Below are positions 58,898 through 64,000 of a stretch of DNA of 64,000 bases, one piece after another. The stretch covers positions 1,736,001 through 1,800,000 of the forward strand of contig NZ_LT629695.1 in assembly GCF_900099705.1 (NCBI RefSeq), read 5' to 3'. A program made the translations under genes and the position numbers. Numbering within the stretch: position 1 is the first letter of the stretch; the number at the start of each line of letters is the position of its first letter. The notes beneath the pieces were generated by a model that did no database searches, was not told where the DNA came from, and saw only the letters and a program-made list of their open reading frames with translations. This DNA is from Agrococcus jejuensis (GTDB taxonomy: Bacteria; Actinomycetota; Actinomycetes; Actinomycetales; Microbacteriaceae).

Positions 58898-59482
58898 TCA
58901 CCTCCACTGCTCCATCGTGGCGAGCACGCTCTGCCGCGCTCGCGCAAGCCTGCCGCGCACGGTCGCGGGTGTCGACCCCGTCCGTGCCGCGATCTCCTCG
59001 TACGACAGCCCAGCGAGCTGTCGCAGGATCCACACGTCGCGCTGCTCCTCGGGCAGCGCCTCGACGGCGCGACCCAGCGCACGAGTCGCCTCGCGGCGCT
59101 CGAGGGTGCGCTCCGGGCCGTCGCGGCCGTCCTCGATCTCGCGCTCCTCGATGCCGCCGTCCGTGCGTCGGCGCGCGCGCGTGCGGATGACGTCGGTCGC
59201 ACGCCGCGCCACCGACGCCATGAGCCACGAGCGCACCTGCGCAGGGTCCCGCAGCTCGCCCATGCGGCGCCACGCGTTCACGAGCGCCTCCTGCACGACG
59301 TCGTCGGCCTCGAGGGTCGAGCCGAGGTAGCGCGACGCGAAGCCTCGCAAGGCGGGGGCGTACCGGCGCACGAGCACGGCGAAGGCGCGGTCGTCGCCAT
59401 CGGCGGATCGTTGCGCGAGCAGCGCGTCAGGCGCTTCCTCGAGCCGCATCGCGGCCTCCTCTCGTCGTTCGTCGGCGTCCAT
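58898..59482 (-). CDS. ECF-type RNA polymerase sigma factor
   Basis: A 194-residue sigma factor. Region 2: YLGSTLEADDVVQEALVNAW; region 4: LSYEEIAARTGSTPATVRGR. ATG 59482 is taken; a GTG at 59554 would add 24 residues of unusual composition and cannot be excluded. The adjacent Asp23-type gene, 2 bases downstream, may encode its regulator. Targets could be the Asp23/CsbD genes upstream on the same strand. Confidence 0.87.
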   Translation of the reverse strand: MDADERREEAAMRLEEAPDALLAQRSADGDDRAFAVLVRRYAPALRGFASRYLGSTLEADDVVQEALVNAWRRMGELRDPAQVRSWLMASVARRATDVIRTRARRRTDGGIEEREIEDGRDGPERTLERREATRALGRAVEALPEEQRDVWILRQLAGLSYEEIAARTGSTPATVRGRLARARQSVLATMEQWR

Positions 59483-59562
59483 CGTCGGATCGCCGAGGCG
59501 GTTCGGGCGTCGACGCCCAGCCGATCGTGGCCTCGGGTCGTCGACATCGTGCACGCTTACGA

Positions 59563-59694
59563 TCAGCGGCGTCGCGTGACGCGCCGCAGCGCGCGGCGCG
59601 GGGTGGACTCGCGCACGACCGGTCGTGTCGACCGCGTGCCGAGGACGAAGCCGACGGCGACGGCGCCGACGACCAGGAGCAGGGTGCTGCGCAT
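59563..59694 (-). CDS. Very small basic membrane protein (paralogue of 47698 gene)
   Basis: A 43-residue protein: one helix (TLLLVVGAVAVGFVLGTRS) plus the basic tail RPVVRESTPRRALRRVTRRR. Same design as the protein at 47698-47886. GGAG lies upstream of the ATG. Co-location with CsbD and Asp23 genes suggests a stress role. Confidence 0.6.
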   Translation of the reverse strand: MRSTLLLVVGAVAVGFVLGTRSTRPVVRESTPRRALRRVTRRR

Positions 59695-59725
59695 GGTGAG
59701 TCTCCTTCGAGAGGTGGGTCGTCGG

Positions 59726-60112
59726 TCAGACGACCATGCCGATGAGCTCGGCGATGAACGGGATGACGTCGCCGACGCGATCGACCGCTGCGCCCGCCGT
59801 GGCCACGATGGGCCAGGTCGAGCCGATGAGCGATGCGATCCATGCCGCGACCACGAGGATCCAGCAGAGCCGTGGTCGTCGGGAGATCGCGGCGAGCAGC
59901 ACGCAGCCGACGGCCACGAGGAAGCCCACGACGATCGCGACGGCGATGGCGCCGTACGGCAGCTGGAGCACCGGGCCGACGCCGGCGGCGGTGCCGACGA
60001 GCCCCAGCACGGGGCCGAGCACGAGCAGTGCGTTGCCGAGCACGAGCACGGCACCGACGGCCGCGGCGACGTAGCGCGTCGGGATGCTGCGACGACGAGT
60101 GGTCCCTCGCAT
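59726..60112 (-). CDS. Hypothetical multi-pass membrane protein
   Basis: A 128-residue protein with about three or four hydrophobic helices (residues 15-40, 50-72, 82-100, 112-128). No catalytic motif or known family is seen. GAGGAG precedes the ATG. It lies between CsbD and the small membrane protein in a block of stress-type genes. Confidence 0.65.
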   Translation of the reverse strand: MRGTTRRRSIPTRYVAAAVGAVLVLGNALLVLGPVLGLVGTAAGVGPVLQLPYGAIAVAIVVGFLVAVGCVLLAAISRRPRLCWILVVAAWIASLIGSTWPIVATAGAAVDRVGDVIPFIAELIGMVV

Positions 60113-60149
60113 GGTCGGAGCTCCTCTCGCGACACGGGGTGCGGATGAC

Positions 60150-60192
60150 GACGGCCGCGGGGCTCGCCTGCGGGGCGTGCGCCGCGGCCGTC
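60150..60192 (-). terminator. Hairpin downstream of CsbD
   Basis: GACGGCCGCGG (60150-60160) pairs perfectly with CCGCGGCCGTC (60182-60192) around a 21-base GC-rich loop. It is 20 bases past the CsbD stop. Confidence 0.6.
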
Positions 60193-60212
60193 GCTGCGAC
60201 CGTGGTCGGCCG

Positions 60213-60404
60213 CTACCTCTTGTCGCCGAAGACGTCCTTGGCGGCGTCCTTGACGTGCTCGCCGGCCTGCTTGGCCTTGGCGGCGGCCTGCTCCTTCTGG
60301 CCCTCCGCAGCGAGGCGGTCGTCGTCGGTCGCGTTGCCGACGGCCTCCTTGGCCTTGCCGCCCAGCTCCTCGGCCTTGTTCGCGATCTTGTCTCCGAGTC
60401 CCAT
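60213..60404 (-). CDS. CsbD-family stress protein
   Basis: A 63-residue hydrophilic protein: MGLGDKIANKAEELGGKAKE ... GEHVKDAAKDVFGDKR. CsbD proteins are general-stress proteins controlled by alternative sigma factors in Bacillus. A near-identical paralogue is at 62811-63005 on the other strand, so the two bracket the Asp23 block. AGGAGG is just upstream. Confidence 0.92.
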   Translation of the reverse strand: MGLGDKIANKAEELGGKAKEAVGNATDDDRLAAEGQKEQAAAKAKQAGEHVKDAAKDVFGDKR

Positions 60405-60463
60405 GACTCCTCCTTCGGTGGTGGTGATGGTGGATGCCGACGGATGCCGGCATCGCGGTGGGT

Positions 60464-61066
60464 CTATGCGGCGCGAGCCGTCTTCGACACCGACGCGCGG
60501 ATGCTGCTCGTGAGGTGCACGACGACGGGCGCGTCGATGCCGATGCGCTGTCGCGTGGCGGTCGCGGCCGCTGCGGCGCGGTCGGCGACCTCGTCGAGAC
60601 GAGCGTGGTCGCGCACGTCGACGCTGGCGCGCCAGGCGTTCGCGCCGCGGTGGCGCCACGAGGTGACCTTGACGTGCAGGACGTCGGGGTGGGCGCCGAG
60701 CGCGTGGCGGTAGACGTCCTCGACCGCGCCCGCATCGATGACGACGTCATCCTGCTCGACGGCGTCGTGGGTGCGCCCCCTGCCCCGCGTGGCGGCGTGG
60801 ACGATGGCCCACACGAGCACGAGCACGGTTGCGGCCACGAGGGCCACGGTGGAGAGCGCGGTCGGGTCGAGCGCACCGACCTCGAGTCCGAGCTGCGCGG
60901 TGAGCGATGCCCAGCCGTCGGCGGCGGCCTGCGGTGCCGCCTCCCATGCCTGCACGACCTGGTCGGGCCAGAGCTGGCGGGCCAGGAGGCCTGCGCCGGC
61001 GCCGAGCCAGACGATGCCCAGCAGCACGAGCACGATGCGGTTCCATCCGCGGTTCGTGGTGGTCAC
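60464..61066 (-). CDS. DUF6286-like membrane protein of Asp23 cluster
   Basis: A 200-residue protein with two helices: IVLVLLGIVWLGAGAGLLAR (about 10-30) and STVALVAATVLVLVWAIVHA (about 70-90). The soluble C-terminal half (about 110-200) ends VVVHLTSSIRASVSKTARAA. The layout fits DUF6286/AmaP-related proteins in actinobacterial Asp23 operons. GTG 61066 overlaps the preceding gene by four bases. Confidence 0.72.
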   Translation of the reverse strand: MTTTNRGWNRIVLVLLGIVWLGAGAGLLARQLWPDQVVQAWEAAPQAAADGWASLTAQLGLEVGALDPTALSTVALVAATVLVLVWAIVHAATRGRGRTHDAVEQDDVVIDAGAVEDVYRHALGAHPDVLHVKVTSWRHRGANAWRASVDVRDHARLDEVADRAAAAATATRQRIGIDAPVVVHLTSSIRASVSKTARAA

Positions 61067-61605
61067 GAGATGCTCGCCTTCACGTCGGCGCGGAGGCCCC
61101 GCTTGGGCCGCAGCGCATCGATGGTGCTGGTGGCCGCAGCGCGTGCGGCGTCGACGTCGGCCTCGAAGCCGGCGTCGGGGCGCAGGGTCGTCGCCGCGCG
61201 GCGGCGACCGAGCACGGTGCTCGCAGCGCCGGAGCCGACGCGTGCCGCCCTCGCGGCGGTGCCCGACAGCGCGCTGGCGAACGTCGAGTCGTCGACGATG
61301 AGCACGACGCCGTCCCGTTCGAGGGCGCGTCGGCTCCGTCGCCCGGCCGACAGGCCGAGCACGAGCCACACGAGGCCCACGACCATGACGCCGACGCCGG
61401 TGCCGATGCTCGCGGCACCCGCCGAGACGAGGAAGGTGCCGACGCCCTCGCCCGTGATCCCCGAGGGGAGCAGGCCGAGCGGTCCGAGGATCGCCACGAG
61501 CGATCCGCACACCAGCACGATCGCAGAGACGATCAGCGCCAGGGACGACGAGAGCGAGCGCGAGCGATGCAGCTCGCGCCGCTCGTAGCGGCGCATCCAG
61601 CTCAC
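61063..61605 (-). CDS. AmaP-like membrane protein of Asp23 cluster
   Basis: A 180-residue protein: a basic start, two helices (SSLALIVSAIVLVCGSLVAI; GVGVMVVGLVWLVLGLSAG) and a cytoplasmic tail (VVLIVDDSTFASALSG). In Firmicutes AmaP anchors Asp23 at the membrane; this protein has a comparable two-helix plus tail plan. GTG 61605, with an alternative ATG nine bases downstream. Tight overlaps to both neighbours. Confidence 0.65.
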   Translation of the reverse strand: MSWMRRYERRELHRSRSLSSSLALIVSAIVLVCGSLVAILGPLGLLPSGITGEGVGTFLVSAGAASIGTGVGVMVVGLVWLVLGLSAGRRSRRALERDGVVLIVDDSTFASALSGTAARAARVGSGAASTVLGRRRAATTLRPDAGFEADVDAARAAATSTIDALRPKRGLRADVKASIS

Positions 61606-61907
61606 GAGACCCTCCTACGGTCGTCGATGTCGGTCAGGGAGGTGATGCGCAGCCGCACCCGGTCGAATCGGGCTCCCGTCAGCTCGCTCGCGCGAGCGGA
61701 GACGGCGTCGCGGCCACTGGTGGCGGCACCGAGCAGGGGCTCGGCGCCGCCGTACGGCGTCGCGATCTCGAGCTCGAGCCGTCCGCCGTCGGCGTGCACC
61801 TTCGCCCGGACGCCCTTGGTCGGCGCGTCGAACGTCTCGGCGGTCGCGGCCTCGACCACGGACCGGATCGCTCGCGGCTCGATCGAGATGCGTCCGGGGA
61901 TGGTCAT
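61602..61907 (-). CDS. Small Asp23-operon protein
   Basis: A 101-residue soluble protein (ISIEPRAIRSVVEAATAETF; VRAKVHADGGRLELEIATPY; RVRLRITSL). The alternating hydrophobic strands and its position in the cluster suggest a degenerate Asp23-type fold. It overlaps both neighbours by 4 bases. Confidence 0.65.
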   Translation of the reverse strand: MTIPGRISIEPRAIRSVVEAATAETFDAPTKGVRAKVHADGGRLELEIATPYGGAEPLLGAATSGRDAVSARASELTGARFDRVRLRITSLTDIDDRRRVS

Positions 61908-62092
61908 CCTCGGCTCCGGCCCTGGGCGGCGTCGACCGCCGCGCGGAGGTTGAGTCGGCCGGAGACGACGCCTCCGACGATGGCGCCGATCGCACCGAGC
62001 AGGAGGGCGATGAGGAATCCGCCGATGCCGAATGCCAGGCCGAAGAAGGCGAGGATCAGGCCGGCGAGCGCGCCCAGCGTGTAGCCGTTCAT
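61904..62092 (-). CDS. DUF2273-like small membrane protein
   Basis: A 62-residue protein with two closely spaced helices (LGALAGLILAFFGLAFGIGG and IALLLGAIGAIVGGVVSG) and a short polar tail. It fits the DUF2273 proteins encoded next to Asp23. ATG 62092 overlaps the Asp23 gene by ATGA. Confidence 0.75.
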   Translation of the reverse strand: MNGYTLGALAGLILAFFGLAFGIGGFLIALLLGAIGAIVGGVVSGRLNLRAAVDAAQGRSRG

Positions 62093-62529
62093 GCGACGCG
62101 GGTCTCCTCGACGGCGTCATCCTCGGTGCCCGGGATGTGCACGTCGGAGACGGTGACGTTGATCTCGGCGACGTCCATGCCGATGAGCTCGGTGATCGCG
62201 CGAGCGACGGCGGTGCGCACGCCCTCGGCCACGACCTGCAGTCGCTCGGGGTAGTGCACGACGATCGTCACGTCGGCGGCGACCTGCGTCTCGCCGACCT
62301 CGACGCGCACGCCCTGACCCAGGTCGGTCTGGCCGATGGCGTCGCGGATGTTGCCGACGATGCGCGCTGCGCCACCGCCGAGCGCGTAGACGCCGGGGAC
62401 CTCGCGGGCAGCGATGCCCGCGATCTTCGCGACGACGGGGTCGACGACGGTCGTGGTGCCGGTGATGCCGGTCGTCGACGTGGCGACCGTGGTCTTCGGG
62501 GTGCCTGCGGTGGGGGTGGTGGTGGCCAT
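62089..62529 (-). CDS. Asp23/Gls24-family envelope stress protein
   Basis: A 146-residue protein. After a Thr-rich start, VVAKIAGIAAREVPGVYALG begins the Asp23 domain; GVRVEVGETQVAADVTIVVH and INVTVSDVHIPGTED complete it. It is the most canonical Asp23 protein of the window and the first gene of the - strand cluster that continues to 60464. It is expected at the inner membrane face with the DUF2273/AmaP-like partners. Confidence 0.92.
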   Translation of the reverse strand: MATTTPTAGTPKTTVATSTTGITGTTTVVDPVVAKIAGIAAREVPGVYALGGGAARIVGNIRDAIGQTDLGQGVRVEVGETQVAADVTIVVHYPERLQVVAEGVRTAVARAITELIGMDVAEINVTVSDVHIPGTEDDAVEETRVA

Positions 62530-62638
62530 GATGGCTGCCTTCCTGTCGTGATCGTGGGGTGCTTCGTCAGTGAGACGTCACGTCGAGCGGATTCGTCACG
62601 AAGATCTTGAGCCGATCTCGGACGACGTCGCTGAGCGC

Positions 62639-62667
62639 TTGTCAGCGGTGACTCGGAGCGGTAGGGC
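62639..62667 (+). promoter_or_regulatory. Candidate promoter of the CsbD gene
   Basis: TTGTCA (62639-62644), 17 bases, TAGGGC (62662-62667) lies in the 281-base divergent spacer between Asp23 and CsbD. It would give a leader of about 135 bases, with AAGGAGGAG before the ATG. Nothing else is evident in the spacer. An alternative sigma promoter cannot be excluded. Confidence 0.35.
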
Positions 62668-62810
62668 GCGCGGTCGGCTCGGCGACCGTCGTCCGACGTT
62701 GCATCGACGACCTCATCGCGCAACCCGTGGCGATGCACAGGCACGGGCGGCACCGTGGGAGGCAGACCACGCGAGGGAGACCTCGATCGCAAGAGGAGAA
62801 GGAGGAGCCC

Positions 62811-63005
62811 ATGGGACTCGGAGACAAGATCTCGAACAAGGCCGAAGAGCTGGGCGGCAAGGCCAAGGAGGCCTTCGGCGACGCCACCGACAACGAGCGT
62901 CTGCAGGCGGAGGGCCAGGCCGATCAGGCCAAGGCCAACACGAAGCAGGCGGGCGAGAACGTGAAGGACGCCGCGAAGAACGTCTTCGGCGACGACAAGA
63001 AGTAG
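62811..63005 (+). CDS. CsbD-family stress protein
   Basis: A 64-residue protein (MGLGDKISNKAEELGGKAKE ... NVKDAAKNVFGDDKK), nearly the same as the 60213 protein. An exceptionally good ribosome site (AAGGAGGAG) precedes the ATG, fitting high expression. A strong terminator follows. Confidence 0.93.
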   Translation: MGLGDKISNKAEELGGKAKEAFGDATDNERLQAEGQADQAKANTKQAGENVKDAAKNVFGDDKK

Positions 63006-63015
63006 CGACTCGCAC

Positions 63016-63047
63016 GAAGCCCCCGACCCCTTGCGGTCGGGGGCTTC
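63016..63047 (+). terminator. Strong terminator after CsbD
   Basis: GAAGCCCCCGACC (63016-63028) and GGTCGGGGGCTTC (63035-63047) form a perfect 13-bp stem with a 6-base loop, 10 bases past the stop. Confidence 0.9.
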
Positions 63048-63065
63048 GTCGCGTCCGGCGTCGTC

Positions 63066-63122
63066 GATTGGCCAACTCTTGCGGTGATTGGCGACTTCGT
63101 GCGGGGTCATCCCGCGCGAAGT
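63066..63122. repeat. Intergenic 20-bp tandem repeat with inverted copy
   Basis: GATTGGCCAACTCTTGCGGT (63066-63085) is followed directly by a related unit at 63086-63105. Its end ACTTCGTGCGGG (63094-63105) pairs with an inverted copy CCCGCGCGAAGT (63111-63122) over a 5-base loop. Another ACTTCGTGCG lies at 63176, inside the next gene's end. It sits between convergent genes. Confidence 0.6.
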
Positions 63123-63167
63123 GCTTCGGAGGCGACAGGCACGTGCACTCTGCGCATGCATGCCCGC

Positions 63168-64000
63168 TCACGAGCACTTCGTGCGCCGAGGACGACGGTG
63201 GGCGCCGCGGCGGATGATCGCGAGCAGGTCTCGCTCGACGGTCGGCCAATCGTCGACGATCTGCCGGTAGGTGAGGCGCACGACGACGTATCCGTCTGCC
63301 ACGAGGATGCGATCGCGCTCTCGGTCCGCCGAGTGCGCCTGCCAGCTGCCGTGATGCTCATCGCTGTCGCACTCGATGACGAGCAGATCGCCGACGACCA
63401 TGTCGACGCGTCGCCGCCCGATCCAGACCTGCGTCCGCACGCGGACGTTGCGCCGGCGGAGACGGAAGCGCGTCATGCTCTCCGTCCCGGACTCCGCGAC
63501 GTCCACCTCGTCGAGCAGCGCTCGGATCCGAGACGGCGCACCGCGCATCCACGAGTTCAGCTCGTCACGGGTGGCGAGTCTGCGATGCAGCAGCGAGTCG
63601 GCGACGACCACGACGTCCTCGATCGATCCGCAGCGCAGCAGGCACCGGAAGGCCGTCTCGAGGTCGTCGATGGCACTCGTGACCGGAGGGAGGGGGCCAT
63701 GCGGACGGCAGTCGCGCGGCGGCCTGATGCCGTCGCTCCGTCGTGCACGTCGCACGTGCGTCCGGTCCAGCGCGGCCGGGACCCATGCCCCTCGAAGCCG
63801 CAGCGCGCTGGCGCACGAGACGCAGCCGCCGGCCTTGACGGCGGCGACCACCGTCGGGCTCGCATCGGCACGCGCGTACCAACCGGGCCGAACTCGCAGC
63901 AGGGCGCCTGCGCGCACCGCGGCCTCACGGCTCGCGCGATCGAGGCCGAGGCGTTCGAGCTGGGCGACGGTGAGGACACCGTGCTGGCGGATGAGGGGAT
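63168..64000 (-). CDS. AbiEi-like N-terminal / DUF559 C-terminal protein (5' end outside window)
   Basis: The visible 277 residues lack the true start. The N-terminal part (LIRQHGVLTVAQLERLGLDR, VRPGWYARAD) looks like the winged-helix domain of AbiEi-type antitoxin proteins. The C-terminal part (VDMVVGDLLVIECDSDEHHG ... RDRILVADGYVVVRLTYRQI) is a DUF559 domain with the D...EXD...H arrangement of restriction-like (PD-D/E-XK, Vsr-like) nucleases. Such fusions are frequent in actinobacteria and usually lack a toxin partner. Its role may be nucleic-acid cleavage, but this is unproven. Confidence 0.85.
   Translation of the reverse strand, partial: PLIRQHGVLTVAQLERLGLDRASREAAVRAGALLRVRPGWYARADASPTVVAAVKAGGCVSCASALRLRGAWVPAALDRTHVRRARRSDGIRPPRDCRPHGPLPPVTSAIDDLETAFRCLLRCGSIEDVVVVADSLLHRRLATRDELNSWMRGAPSRIRALLDEVDVAESGTESMTRFRLRRRNVRVRTQVWIGRRRVDMVVGDLLVIECDSDEHHGSWQAHSADRERDRILVADGYVVVRLTYRQIVDDWPTVERDLLAIIRRGAHRRPRRTKCS

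Noticed and set aside
59483..59554. GTG 59554 as start of the ECF sigma factor
   Set aside because: It adds 24 residues of Arg/Pro-rich sequence before the fold without a ribosome site; kept only as an alternative.
60213..63047. Composite transposon bounded by the CsbD genes
   Set aside because: CsbD is not a transposase, no target-site duplication or IS ends are seen, and all enclosed genes look like normal chromosomal stress genes.

Overview
The window is very GC-rich (about 70% or more by eye) and shows G/C-ending codons, GTG starts, ATGA/GTGA gene overlaps and the coproporphyrin-dependent heme pathway. This points to a high-GC actinobacterium. The mix of LacI/MHS-transporter catabolic operons, a DUF7882-type small protein, DUF2510/SHOCT, a DipZ-type CcdA fusion and a NylC-like peptidase fits Microbacteriaceae (for example Agrococcus or a relative). 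That placement is inference. No rRNA, tRNA, phage, IS element or CRISPR array was seen.

Layout. 1-3921: end of an aldehyde dehydrogenase, then a HAD phosphatase and GH65 disaccharide phosphorylase pair. 3979-8382: PAP2 phosphatase, LacI regulator, lipoprotein, DUF2510/SHOCT membrane protein, second LacI regulator. 8605-17888: a long + strand operon with a complete oligopeptide ABC importer, a NylC-like P1-family autoproteolytic endo-amidase, a PaiB-like flavoprotein and two C45-family Ntn acyltransferase/hydrolases. 18063-21382: YCII protein, then DUF4397 surface protein, sortase, ECF sigma and anti-sigma on the - strand. 21557-27278: ArsR/SRPBCC pair, LacI-RpiB-MFS operon and small genes. 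27464-36129: a second peptide importer operon (- strand) with an M14 carboxypeptidase, a beta-lactamase-fold hydrolase, a GbsR-type regulator and a fused double ATPase. 36402-38741: DipZ-type thiol-redox protein and arsenate reductase. 38808-46262: a six-gene catabolic operon (deacetylase family, MHS transporter, SDR, PanE-like, M20, old yellow enzyme), divergent from a two-domain Lrp regulator. 46387-49089: small proteins, a GH26-like lipoprotein, and a DUF7882 gene. 49238-57637: heme genes hemD, hemC, hemH, hemQ, then an inserted MarR/small-protein module, then hemG/cgoX and hemE. 57766-63005: a stress/envelope block of Asp23-type proteins, a DUF2273-like protein, an AmaP-like membrane protein, CsbD proteins and an ECF sigma. 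63168-64000: a partial AbiEi/DUF559 protein.

How it fits together. Two peptide importers, several peptidases or amidases (P1, C45 twice, M14, M20) and their regulators suggest a soil-type scavenger of peptides, N-acyl compounds and unusual amides. The heme genes encode uroporphyrinogen to heme by the coproporphyrin route; hemA, hemL and hemB are not in the window. The Asp23 block probably serves envelope stress.

The most unusual items are: (i) the NylC-like enzyme in an importer operon with two C45 hydrolases; (ii) paired MarR/small-protein modules flanking heme genes that share one operator-like motif; (iii) intergenic clusters built alike (about 21-bp direct repeats plus inverted copies) but from unrelated sequences; and (iv) a Cys-Cys rich N-terminal extension on ferrochelatase. 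All intergenic gaps are shorter than 300 bases.
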